The notes under the pieces were generated by a model that did no database searches, was not told where the DNA came from, and saw only the letters and a list, made by a program, of their open reading frames with translations. From Porphyrobacter sp. GA68 (lineage in GTDB: Bacteria; Pseudomonadota; Alphaproteobacteria; Sphingomonadales; Sphingomonadaceae): a stretch of DNA of 64,000 bases. This document shows, piece after piece, positions 53,809 to 61,849 of the stretch (its first letter is position 1; each line of letters starts with the position of its first letter). A program made the translations under genes and the position numbers. Location: positions 1 through 64,000 of the forward strand of contig NZ_JAKQYJ010000002.1 in NCBI RefSeq assembly GCF_022605525.1, in the 5' to 3' direction.

Positions 53809-56168
53809 TCGCCTGATGCCTGTTCGTAAATCTGATCTTCGAGCTCTCTCAGCGCGGCCTCATAGGCATCTTTGCCGCCGAAGGCACCTTTGATGATCTC
53901 CATCGGCGTGCCGAGCTGTGTAAAGGGTTTGAGGCGCAGAACCTTTGCGTCCTCAATGGTTTCAACGCCATCGTCGGCGTATTTCTCCAGCAATGCCTCC
54001 AGCACGGCACGGGCCTTCTCACCATACTTCGCGAAATAGCCGCGCTTCTTCACATTCTCGGCCCGCTCACGCCGGGTGAGCGGTGGCGCGCCGAAGGCGA
54101 CGTGAACCAGCAGATCGAAATCGCCGAAATCCTTGCCAACTTCCTCGGCAAGATTTTCCAGAATGACGCCGCGCTGTTCGAGCTCGCCGATGATGGCTTG
54201 TTTGCGTTCGCTGGCATTCCAGTGCCAGATGAACTCATCAAGCGAGCGATATTCTGCGGCGATCTGCTTGCGTGCGTAATCGCGGTAGGACTCGGTTACC
54301 AGCTTGCCATCAGGGCCGATATACTCGACCCGCTCGTTCATGACGCGGGCAGTTACGCCGCTGACAACAAACTTGCGGGTGCCGGCGGTTTCATCGTCAT
54401 CGCCATCATCATCCTCGTCTCCACCACCCTCGATGTCAGGATCATCATCCGTGCCAGGGGCGTTGGGGTCATCATCGCCGGTGAGGATCACAATCGGCGG
54501 ACCATCAAAAGCATCATCCCGGAAGAGCTCGGTCGCCTTCTTGAAGTCCATTATCGTGAAGAAGAATTTGTTGTTGTCCTCATCGATGCGGGTTCCGCGC
54601 CCGATGATCTGCTTGAACATGGTCATCGAGTTGATCGTGCGATCAATGACGATGAGCTTGCAGGTCTTGGCGTCGACCCCGGTGGTCAACAATTGCGACG
54701 TGGTGGCGATGATGGGGTACTGCTCTTCCGGGTCGATGAAACGGTCGAGCTCGGCCTTGCCCTCAGTGCTGTCACCCGTGATGCGCATGACATATTTGCT
54801 GTTGTCTTTGGCCAATTTGCCCGCCGCGTTGACGATGGCCTTCCGCATCCGCTCGGCGTGGTCGATATCTTCGCAGAAGATGATCGTCTTCGACATCGGG
54901 TCGGTCGCTCGCAAGAACTTCATGACCCGCTCGGCCACCAGCTTGGTGCGTTGGTTGAGCACTAGCGTGCGGTCCATGTCCTTCTGATTGTATTCTCGGT
55001 CTTCGATCACCCCGCCAAGATCATCGACCATGCCAGGCGGCGGGGTCCAGCCCTGAACGTCACGATCAATATCGATCCGGATGACTTTGTAGGGTGCGAG
55101 GAAGCCGTCCTCGATCCCCTGCTTCAAGGTGTAGGTGTAAACCGGATCGCCGAAATAGCTGATGTTCGAGACGTATTCAGTCTCCTTCGGCGTCGCTGTC
55201 ATGCCGACCTGAACCGCGCTGCTGAAATACTCGAGGATCTCACGCCAAGCGGAGTCCTCTGCTGCGCTGCCTCTGTGGCATTCATCGATTACGATTAGGT
55301 CGAAAAAGTCGGGCGACACGGTCTTGAATATCTTGTCTGCTTCATCCGTGCCGGTGATCGCCTGATAGAGGCCAAGGTGGATTTCGTACGCAGGGTCGAT
55401 CTTGCGGTTCTTGATCTTCGTCATCGCCGCGCCAAACGGCTTGAAGTCGTTCACCAGAGTCTGATCGACGAGAATATTGCGATCCGCGAGAAACAGGATG
55501 CGTTTGGCGGTCCCCGCTTTCCACAAACGCCAGATAATCTGAAAAGTTGTGTAGGTTTTACCGGTGCCCGTTGCCATGACCAAAAGGACACGTTTCTGAC
55601 CTTTGGCCACAGCCTCGATAGTGCGGTTGATCGCCTCGGTCTGGTAGTAGCGCGGCTCCTTGCCTGATAAATCTGTATGATACGGCTGTTCGACCAACTT
55701 GGCTTCGTCACCGTCGATCCGGTGATGCTGGCGATAGCGTTGCCAGAGCGTATCCGGATCGGGAAAGGCATCCATGCCAAACTCGATCTCGGTGGGCTCT
55801 CCAGCGTTTGCAGCGCGATTGTGGGAGGCAAAGCCATCACCATTTGAACTGAATGCGCTTGGGACATCCAGAATCTCCGCATAGCCAAGCGCTTGTTGCA
55901 GGCCGCTGCTGACTGAGTGATTGTTATCCTTGGCTTCAACGATGGCTAATGGCAGACCCGGCTTCAAGGACAGTACGTAATCGGCGAATTTCCGCTTCTT
56001 CTTGTTTCTGGACGACAGGTTTCCACGCACAACTACGGGGCCGGGAGCAAGCGTTACCTCCCGACGAACTTGCTGCATCTGATCCCATCCTGCGTGTTTG
56101 ATTGCAGGCGTAATGAACAGGTCGCAGATATCAATCTCGCTGCATTTCTTCTTCTCTGCCTCGTCCAA
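53805..56168 (-). CDS. hsdR: Type I restriction enzyme motor/nuclease subunit
   Basis: A 787-residue protein, short for the family and similar to the EcoEI (type IB) class. The nuclease domain has Asp63 and Glu78-Ala-Lys80 ([20 protein letters not shown]). The translocase has Walker A MATGTGKT (198-205) and DECH (295-298), with motif [10 protein letters not shown]. An acidic low-complexity run lies at about residues 575-600. A C-terminal EcoEI_R-like domain binds the methylase. It is the first gene of the operon R-M-S-OLD, reading left, so the nuclease is made with its methylase from one transcript. Confidence 0.94.
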   Translation of the reverse strand: MDEAEKKKCSEIDICDLFITPAIKHAGWDQMQQVRREVTLAPGPVVVRGNLSSRNKKKRKFADYVLSLKPGLPLAIVEAKDNNHSVSSGLQQALGYAEILDVPSAFSSNGDGFASHNRAANAGEPTEIEFGMDAFPDPDTLWQRYRQHHRIDGDEAKLVEQPYHTDLSGKEPRYYQTEAINRTIEAVAKGQKRVLLVMATGTGKTYTTFQIIWRLWKAGTAKRILFLADRNILVDQTLVNDFKPFGAAMTKIKNRKIDPAYEIHLGLYQAITGTDEADKIFKTVSPDFFDLIVIDECHRGSAAEDSAWREILEYFSSAVQVGMTATPKETEYVSNISYFGDPVYTYTLKQGIEDGFLAPYKVIRIDIDRDVQGWTPPPGMVDDLGGVIEDREYNQKDMDRTLVLNQRTKLVAERVMKFLRATDPMSKTIIFCEDIDHAERMRKAIVNAAGKLAKDNSKYVMRITGDSTEGKAELDRFIDPEEQYPIIATTSQLLTTGVDAKTCKLIVIDRTINSMTMFKQIIGRGTRIDEDNNKFFFTIMDFKKATELFRDDAFDGPPIVILTGDDDPNAPGTDDDPDIEGGGDEDDDGDDDETAGTRKFVVSGVTARVMNERVEYIGPDGKLVTESYRDYARKQIAAEYRSLDEFIWHWNASERKQAIIGELEQRGVILENLAEEVGKDFGDFDLLVHVAFGAPPLTRRERAENVKKRGYFAKYGEKARAVLEALLEKYADDGVETIEDAKVLRLKPFTQLGTPMEIIKGAFGGKDAYEAALRELEDQIYEQASGE

Positions 56169-56828
56169 TCTGCAACGGCCCCGTTAATCTAGTAGTTAAT
56201 CCAATACCCTCGACGGTTCGAGAATGCCGTGTGGCACCCTACCAAAAGGCGATTGCAAGTCACCATGCTTTCACGTGGCAGTTTCTACGCGGACGATCTC
56301 TTGGTGCTTCAAAATTTTCAAACATAGATGGCTTCGTTGGAATGGCGCTACCCTGCCGGGCGACCTGCTCTATCCGCTTGCGCGGACCGGGCCTGTAGTC
56401 CCTGCCCGTTCGGGTGACGATCAGGAGCAGTTGGAAGCGGAGCGGGAATTCCTGATGGACGCGCTCTGTCCCGCGCATTCTGCGCTCCTGAGGGCGCGGC
56501 ATCCTTGAGCTAACCCGCAGGCACTCTTGCCTCTCTCATTGCCGGACGCCCGCTGGCGCACTGATTGCGCGCGCATGGCCTCCGTCGGCTTCGCGCCGTT
56601 GCAAGGGTGCCGATGTTCTCTGGATCGCCGGGCGATCCGTCGCGGGAACGCCAATGGCTTTGCCCTCTCGTTCCCGAAACCGGAAATAGACGCCCCCGTG
56701 TGGCGGGCTGTGCCCGCTGGCCCGCGCCAGGGCATCGATTCCGGTTTTCCCTCCCCCTCCCATCCTCGCCGGAAGGCAGGCCGCATGCCGCGTGTCGGAT
56801 GCGGCTTTCAGCCTAAGAAGGACAAAAA
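56169..56828. other. Divergent intergenic region between hsdR and the DUF3768 gene pair
   Basis: About 660 bases. It must contain the hsd promoter on the minus strand and a leader for the rightward genes. The first 180 bases are AT-richer than the rest. The second half is GC-rich with overlapping open frames in several phases, none with a convincing start or recognisable protein. AAGAAGGAC precedes the start at 56829. Confidence 0.4.
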
Positions 56829-57017
56829 ATGGGTGACCTGATCTTGAACTACCGGGCTTGCGGGGCCGAGTGCCGCGAGGACTGGTTGCGGATGCTGGCC
56901 AACGAGAACGGTTTGCCGTTCGGGACGGTGCGGCGCCTTGCAGAGGAACTGGGCGAGCGCGAGGATTTCGGCGAGCTGGTCCACATCTGCGAATGCGGCG
57001 GGAGGGCAGTGCAATGA
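56829..57017 (+). CDS. Small Cys-containing unknown protein
   Basis: A 62-residue protein preceded by AAGAAGGACAAAAA. Cys11, Cys15, His52, Cys54 and Cys56 (CGAEC, HICECGG) could form a zinc site. A helical middle (TVRRLAEELGEREDFGELV) looks like a helix-turn-helix. The start of the DUF3768 gene overlaps its stop by four bases, so they are coupled. The family is not recognised, but small genes of this kind occur beside DUF3768 genes. Confidence 0.65.
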   Translation: MGDLILNYRACGAECREDWLRMLANENGLPFGTVRRLAEELGEREDFGELVHICECGGRAVQ

Positions 57018-57397
57018 GTGCTTGCACACTCTCCCGCAGCGAGCGGATTGCTCGACTCAACGACCGGGCCCGGCAGGCGATGGGGCTTGCCTGCGTTGCG
57101 GTGGCAACCGAGGGATTCCGGGCCTTGCCCGAGGAAGATCAGTCGCGGGTGCGCGAACTGGTCGAAACGTTCGACGCATTCACACCGGACAACGACCCGT
57201 ATGACGAGCGCGATTTCGGGGCGATCTATCTGGATAGCGAAGGTCGCTGGACTACGACGCGCCCGGCGCGGCCTGCCGAAACCGTGTTCTGGAAGATCGA
57301 TGCCTACGACCGCAATTTGCGGTTTGGCAGCGAAGACCCGGCCAATCCTGCCGTTACCCGGCGCGTGCTGACGATAATGCTGGCCAGCGAATATTGA
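57014..57397 (+). CDS. DUF3768 protein
   Basis: A 127-residue soluble protein from the ATG at 57014. The family pattern is clear: IARLNDRARQAM, FDAFTPDNDPYDERDFGAI, VFWKIDAYDRNLRFGSEDPANP and a C-terminal RRVLTIMLASEY. DUF3768 proteins are frequent on alphaproteobacterial plasmids and islands and have no known function. The gene ends at the palindrome shared with the HNH gene. Confidence 0.85.
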   Translation: MSACTLSRSERIARLNDRARQAMGLACVAVATEGFRALPEEDQSRVRELVETFDAFTPDNDPYDERDFGAIYLDSEGRWTTTRPARPAETVFWKIDAYDRNLRFGSEDPANPAVTRRVLTIMLASEY

Positions 57398-57418
57398 TGC
57401 AGCAAGCTTGGCATTCCG

Positions 57419-57446
57419 CGCGCCGCCTGACACGTCAGGCGGCGCG
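57419..57446. terminator. Perfect palindrome between convergent genes
   Basis: A 12-base perfect stem (CGCGCCGCCTGA with TCAGGCGGCGCG) around CACG. It lies 22 bases after the DUF3768 stop and includes the stop codon of the HNH gene on the other strand. It fits a bidirectional terminator, though T-tracts are absent. Confidence 0.65.
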
Positions 57447-58250
57447 TTGATCGACGAAGCAGTGTTCGTTGTGCCAATCGAGAAAGGCCGGTTCGGGATC
57501 GAACCGGATTGCTGACCGCAGCGTTGCGTTCTCGAATGGCTGGAAATAGTCGCGCGTCTCGCGGCTCTGGCTTTCGCGCAATTGCCGCGAGACGCGAATG
57601 CGCCGTTGGCGATCGACCGTTATGAGGCCGCGATCAAACGCACGGTCGAGTGTCGCGGAAAGCAGCAAACCATTGGCGGGATTGTGCCGGTTATCGCTGT
57701 CCTTGCCCCAGGGCTTGATATGACTGGCCGTGAGCAAGCGCGTATCGGCGATACCGGTGATGCAGCAAGTCTCTTCGTAATTGGCAAGTACCGCACGACG
57801 GAAGAAGTCCTGGCCGACGCGCTGATTGACGAGTGCCTGTGTGGTGGACTCGTCTTGATAGGGCTCGAACCGGAATTCGCTGCGCTTTTCATTGAGGCGC
57901 AATGGCGGAGGTGGTGGCTCGAACTGGCCGACCTGGGCAGTCCACAAGCCTTCTGCCCGCGAGACGAGACCGGTCCAGTCCTGGCCGAACTCGGCATATG
58001 TTGCGCGATCCAGCTTGGATGCACCGTCCAGGCCTTTGCGCCCGCTATCGGTGATTTTGGGATCGAGGCTGGCGAAGTTGCACAGCTTCATCGCGACCGA
58101 ACTGTTCGTTCGCCCGAGCGCAGCGGCAAGCTCCTGGATTTCTGGATTGCCCGAGTGCAGCTTTCCGAACGGCAGCTGGAAGTAGAGATACAGCGCGAGC
58201 ACCGTCTCCTCTTCGCTCCAGCGTTTCCGTGAACTGCTCTCGACTGCCAT
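57435..58250 (-). CDS. HNH endonuclease (HNH_2 type)
   Basis: A 271-residue protein. The N-terminal 120 residues contain WSEEETVLALYLYFQLPFG and NSSVAMKLCNFASLDP, a helical DNA-binding-like part. The C-terminal HNH nuclease runs from about 140 to 240, with CCITGIADTRLLTASHIKPW, HNPANGLLLSATLDRAFDRG and LDWHNEHCF. The His in SHIKPW and the Asn in NPANGL are the nuclease motif. Such proteins are lone restriction-like enzymes; no methylase gene is adjacent. Whether it restricts unmodified or modified DNA is unknown. Confidence 0.85.
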   Translation of the reverse strand: MAVESSSRKRWSEEETVLALYLYFQLPFGKLHSGNPEIQELAAALGRTNSSVAMKLCNFASLDPKITDSGRKGLDGASKLDRATYAEFGQDWTGLVSRAEGLWTAQVGQFEPPPPPLRLNEKRSEFRFEPYQDESTTQALVNQRVGQDFFRRAVLANYEETCCITGIADTRLLTASHIKPWGKDSDNRHNPANGLLLSATLDRAFDRGLITVDRQRRIRVSRQLRESQSRETRDYFQPFENATLRSAIRFDPEPAFLDWHNEHCFVDQRAA

Positions 58251-58498
58251 AGTGCAGGTTTGGGCGAGAGTGATCCAGGGCGCAAGTGTGACGGTTTGCC
58301 ATGTGTTTGCATGCCCTTCGATCGGGCGGCTTCGTTCTCAAGCACACAACTGGCCGCACGCGGTTAGCCTTCAATGCCCGGCCCGCGCCAGTTCCCCCGG
58401 CCTTCGCCGGGGTCACCCGTGTTGGACATGAATCCTACCCTTAGCCGTACGGCCTTTCCGTTGGTGCAACGAGCCACCAGACACGAAAGGAATTCATC

Positions 58499-58723
58499 AT
58501 GGCACGCAGCAATACCGCACCGACGCAGGAGACCAATCCTCCGGACTTCCTCGCCTGGCATGTCGCCAACAAGGGCGACAAGGGTTTCTGGACTCGCATC
58601 GGAGCCGCGTGGTTCCACCGCGACCGCAAGGGCCTTTCGCTCCAGCTTGAAGTAGTACCGATCAATGGCCGGATCGTCCTGCGCACGCCGCTGGACGACG
58701 AGAAGAAGGAACCGGGCGCTTAG
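58499..58723 (+). CDS. Small unknown protein
   Basis: A 74-residue protein behind a good ribosome site (AAAGGAATTCATC). FLAWHVANKGDKGFWTRIGAAWFHRDRKGLSLQLEVVP ending in NGRIVLRTP resembles a short beta-barrel protein that I have seen as a conserved hypothetical on alphaproteobacterial mobile elements. The function is unknown. An interspersed 14-mer follows 31 bases after its stop. Confidence 0.7.
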   Translation: MARSNTAPTQETNPPDFLAWHVANKGDKGFWTRIGAAWFHRDRKGLSLQLEVVPINGRIVLRTPLDDEKKEPGA

Positions 58724-58753
58724 CGCCCGGCCTTCGGGCAGAGCGGCGGGAAG

Positions 58754-58767
58754 TGGGCCGGAAGCGG
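58754..58767 (-). repeat. Short interspersed motif, inverted copy
   Basis: The reverse complement of CCGCTTCCGGCCCA, with AAGCTG five bases upstream on that strand, as in copy 1. It is near the start of the cluster of regulators, 57 kb from the other copies and in a different mobile region. Confidence 0.6.
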
Positions 58768-58910
58768 ACTGTCAGCTTATGACACCAGATATGACAGTAG
58801 CTGCCGCTTCAATTGTGCATTGCTGAAGATCTCTATTACCTCCTTTGCTCAAGATGAGAGCACTTGTAATTGGCTTAAACATCGAATTGGTGCTGCAAAC
58901 TCCACATTAC

Positions 58911-59537
58911 CTACTCCGCCGCAAATACCATAGCGGCGGCTTGGAGAAGCGACTGTGCTCCTAGTTTGGTCGTCAGATTAGTTCGGTATAGCTCAACCGT
59001 TCGTGGGCTTAAGCCAAGAGCACGGGCTGAGCTTTTGGCGCACATGCCTTCGATGAAGAGTTCGAGAACCTGCCGCTCACGCTTAGACAAAACTGCCAAG
59101 CACCTCAGCGTTCGGCCCTTCTTTTCCTTGGCCGTGCGCGAAGCCTCAAACCTTTGGACAGCTTGATCAAGCTCGTAGCTGACCTCGGCCGGCGAGGCTG
59201 GCAGCGCGAAGAAGCCGCACGCGTCCTGGCTAAGAGCTGCAAACATCTGTGACGTCGATGGCTGAGGAGCATAACAGACCACTGGCATGCAGACGCCATC
59301 TTTCTCCATCGCTGCCATGCACAGGCTTAGATTATCCGCCTCGTCAGCTAGCAGAGCGATGCCTTCTTCAGGCCAGCGAGTGGCCAGCTCTGCGATACTC
59401 TCGAGAGGAAGCACAACGCTGCTGCCCATCAGCAGCTGCGAAACAGCATGGCGACGTGCAGCGTCCTGATCGATTAGGAACACGACCAGCTTGTGTGGCA
59501 GAGCAGTGCCTCGCAGTGGTGTGGTCGGAAGGAACAT
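58911..59537 (-). CDS. LuxR/FixJ-type regulator with a degenerate receiver
   Basis: A 208-residue protein. The N-terminal part (about 15-135) looks like a response-regulator fold (VVFLIDQDAARRHAVSQLL, IALLADEADN, GFFALPASPAEVSYELDQAV), but the conserved receiver Lys is replaced (FFALPAS instead of a K-P motif), so phosphorylation may be lost. The C-terminal LuxR helix-turn-helix (LSKRERQVLELFIEGMCAKS, then LGLSPRTVELYRTNL) is intact. It probably regulates nearby genes. The start overlaps the stop of the RadC-like gene by one base. Confidence 0.8.
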   Translation of the reverse strand: MFLPTTPLRGTALPHKLVVFLIDQDAARRHAVSQLLMGSSVVLPLESIAELATRWPEEGIALLADEADNLSLCMAAMEKDGVCMPVVCYAPQPSTSQMFAALSQDACGFFALPASPAEVSYELDQAVQRFEASRTAKEKKGRTLRCLAVLSKRERQVLELFIEGMCAKSSARALGLSPRTVELYRTNLTTKLGAQSLLQAAAMVFAAE

Positions 59538-60235
59538 TACAGCTGCCCCCCGCCGCGCATGCTATAGGCGTTGTCACCTGCGATGATCAGATGATCGATG
59601 AGGTGAATGCCAAGCAGGTTAGCCATGCGCCCAATCTGCCGGGTCGCAGTCAGATCAGCGGCGCTCGGCTGCGGGTTACCTGAAGGATGATTGTGAGCCA
59701 GCAGAACTGCCCGGCTGTCATGTGCCAGAGCACGGGCGAACAGATGTCGCCAGGAACAGCGGATGGCTTTGCAGTTCCCTTGCCCCAGCACCTCGGCAGC
59801 GAAGAATTGCCGCTGAGACCCTGCGAATACAGTCACAAGCCGCTCTGGCCCAATCCGCAGCTGCGCGGCGATCCAAGATAATAGAAGCTCATTCTCGTTG
59901 GAGACGACTAAGCTAGGATCTGCGCCAATCTGCTGCGAGGCCGGCCTGCGAGCGACTAAAGGCAAAATATGACGAGCAGAACGCGCAATCGAATGACTGC
60001 TTGTCCGCGCTAGATTGAGAGGTGTGCTGTTTAGATTGGATGCACTCAGCTCGTGGCGCTCTGTCTCAACCGGCGGTGCTGCAGTGCTGTGCCAAGCAGC
60101 AGCAACGCTATCAGGAGGTATGAGGGCGCGCGTGACATCACCGCGTAAATGAGCGGTCCCATATCCATGTGGAGAGCGCGCAGGAGATGCGATAGAAGCG
60201 AGATGAGCTGCGCCGAGGCTGCCAGAATGGTCCAT
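59537..60235 (-). CDS. RadC-like JAB-domain protein
   Basis: The frame allows up to 232 residues. The JAB/RadC metallopeptidase-type domain occupies the C-terminal half, with HNHPSG (181-186) and Asp194 of the HxHPSG...D motif, and LLAHNHPSGNPQPSAAD typical of mobile-element RadC proteins. The first 60 residues overlap the membrane-protein gene on the same strand and look like non-conserved sequence, so the real start is probably later, below 60046. RadC proteins are common on islands and were once linked to DNA repair, but no biochemical function is settled. The next gene downstream is the pseudo-receiver regulator. Confidence 0.75.
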   Translation of the reverse strand: MDHSGSLGAAHLASIASPARSPHGYGTAHLRGDVTRALIPPDSVAAAWHSTAAPPVETERHELSASNLNSTPLNLARTSSHSIARSARHILPLVARRPASQQIGADPSLVVSNENELLLSWIAAQLRIGPERLVTVFAGSQRQFFAAEVLGQGNCKAIRCSWRHLFARALAHDSRAVLLAHNHPSGNPQPSAADLTATRQIGRMANLLGIHLIDHLIIAGDNAYSMRGGGQL

Positions 60236-60474
60236 AAACGCTCTTCCCGGAGCGCGACAGCGGCCAGAGCCACGAACGCGCTGCTGTCAATCATGAGATT
60301 GCCCCAGTCGATGCTTTGGTGATCTTGGACGCCGAACATGGCGTTGTAGAGCGCACCACTGAGGGCCATGGCGACAAGAATGAAGGCTACCGCCTTTTCA
60401 GGCGGACCACCGCGTCGCCAGGCGTAGAGAACTGCTATAGCGAGAAGGGTAAGCTGGAGTGCGTAACGAACCAT
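60046..60474 (-). CDS. Small integral membrane protein
   Basis: A 142-residue protein with four to five predicted helices (LQLTLLAIAVLYAWR, AVAFILVAMALSGALYNAMFG, SSAFVALAAVALRE, SYLLIALLLLGTAL). The family is not recognised. It overlaps the annotated start of the RadC-like gene by 190 bases in another phase; because of its clear helix pattern, I consider this frame real in the overlap. Confidence 0.7.
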   Translation of the reverse strand: MVRYALQLTLLAIAVLYAWRRGGPPEKAVAFILVAMALSGALYNAMFGVQDHQSIDWGNLMIDSSAFVALAAVALREERLWTILAASAQLISLLSHLLRALHMDMGPLIYAVMSRAPSYLLIALLLLGTALQHRRLRQSATS

Positions 60475-60513
60475 GTGTTCCGCTTAGGCAGCAGCTTACC
60501 CTCTCACAAGGCG

Positions 60514-60852
60514 CTAGGCAGCGCTGCGTAAGCCGCCTTGGCTAGCAAGGTTCCCCATGTGGCGCTCAGGACATTCCGGCGCGTCCATCACGCCGACTTC
60601 CACACCAACCTTCACGAGTTCGCCATGCGCGCGGCGCAGCTCTCCCGCTGCGTCAATCAGCTCGCCCATGCTGCGGTGCATGCGCAGAAGTGCGGCATGA
60701 GCCGTGGTGCTCGCATAGCCGGTGTCCTGCTTGGCGGTGATGGCGGTGTGCAGCGTGGCGCTGACCTGCAGCATCGCTGTATCAATGGCGGCTTCGGCGG
60801 CCGGCAGCTCGCGCTGGAGGCGGGCGGTGGCAGTAGCGGTGTTCATGGACAT
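60514..60852 (-). CDS. Small helical unknown protein
   Basis: About 112 residues from the ATG at 60852, which is preceded by AAGGAG with normal spacing. A helical, coiled-coil-like body (ATARLQRELPAAEAAIDTAM, then LLRMHRSMGELIDAAGELRRAHGELV) is followed by GVEVGVMDAPECPER. No family is recognised; a structural or DNA-associated role is possible. It lies between the membrane-anchored regulator and the membrane protein on the same strand, likely in one operon. Confidence 0.6.
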   Translation of the reverse strand: MSMNTATATARLQRELPAAEAAIDTAMLQVSATLHTAITAKQDTGYASTTAHAALLRMHRSMGELIDAAGELRRAHGELVKVGVEVGVMDAPECPERHMGNLASQGGLRSAA

Positions 60853-60903
60853 CTTTGGTGCTCCTTGGCTCAACAGGTTAGTGCAAAGCCAAGGCTTCTC
60901 AGG

Positions 60904-61407
60904 TCAGGGGATGATCACCTCCAGCGCCTGTGCAACAGCAAGCATGACCAGGATAAGGACCATCAGTGCGAGCGCTCCGGCTATGATCAATCCGAAGCGC
61001 AGCGCCTTGCCCAGAACAATTGGCTTTGGCTCTGCGGCAGCGGTGAACTTCGGCTCATCATCCCACTCTGCCGGCCAGCAGCCGGCATCGTGCAAAGTGA
61101 ACCCCGGTTCTTCGCTGCCGCCGCTTTCCTGCTGTTCTGGCAGGTCCAAAGGTAGGGGGAACGGTTCACTAGTTAAGCAATCAGATGCTCCAACACCCCG
61201 GTGCCGCTGGTAAAGCTTGGCTGCTTCCAGGCGTGTCGCTGCACCCAGCTTGATGCGCACGGCATCCAGACGCTGGTCGACTGCGCGCGGTGAGATTTCA
61301 AGCCGCTGGGCGATCTCCTTGGAAGACATGTGGCGGAGCACAAGCTCCAAAGCTTCGCACTGCTTGTCGGTTAGGCTTTCGATCGCATCCGGTGCGGTTT
61401 GCATCAT
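60904..61407 (-). CDS. LuxR-type helix-turn-helix protein with a C-terminal membrane anchor
   Basis: About 167 residues from the ATG at 61407 (a TTG at 61455 is an alternative). The LuxR/GerE-like DNA-binding domain is at the N-terminus (about 10-65: LTDKQCEALELVLRHMSSKEI, then SPRAVDQRLDAVRIKLGA). After a Pro/Glu-rich linker a single membrane helix near the C-terminus (FGLIIAGALALMVLILVMLAVA) anchors it. The order DNA-binding first, membrane last, is the reverse of ToxR-like sensors with periplasmic domains: only a few residues follow the helix. It resembles regulators common in sphingomonads. Confidence 0.8.
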   Translation of the reverse strand: MMQTAPDAIESLTDKQCEALELVLRHMSSKEIAQRLEISPRAVDQRLDAVRIKLGAATRLEAAKLYQRHRGVGASDCLTSEPFPLPLDLPEQQESGGSEEPGFTLHDAGCWPAEWDDEPKFTAAAEPKPIVLGKALRFGLIIAGALALMVLILVMLAVAQALEVIIP

Positions 61408-61849
61408 GGCCGTTGCCTGCCAGTTCGCCAGGAGCGGCAATTTCGAGGCAACCAAAGGTCGACGGATACAGCAGGAGCAATCATTATGAGACCAAAGCTA
61501 AACTGGTTCAATTTGCGCGTGATCAACGGTTTGGCTGCGTTATAGTTGCTGTTGTGCTACGTGTTCTCGCTAAGATTTGCTGTCAAATCCTTAACCGCAA
61601 GCTTGTTTTCGTCGACCGCTAAACTTCTTATCCTGATGGAGCCGTGGGAAAGATGCTGAGTGGCAGTAGTTGCGCGCCAAGTGGGAATGCGATCCACAAG
61701 AACGGCCGCTCATAGCACTGGTAAACGCGCTCTTAGGGTTAAATTGAGTTTGATCGATCTATAGGGAAACTACCATAGAAGCAACCAAGCTAGCAGCAGC
61801 AGAGCAGCTGCAAGAATCCTCCATCAGTTGAGAAATTGGAGGGTCAAAC
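61408..61849. other. Divergent intergenic region between the anchored regulator and the 388-residue unknown
   Basis: About 440 bases, relatively AT-rich. It must hold divergent promoters for both flanking units and is a likely binding site for the LuxR-type regulator. The ribosome site GGAGGG at its right end serves the unknown gene. No tRNA or strong hairpin is seen. Confidence 0.45.

Noticed and set aside
56527-56841. Open frames in the gap before the small Cys protein
   Set aside because: Several overlapping frames on both strands, no ribosome site, no recognisable protein. It is better read as leader or promoter sequence.
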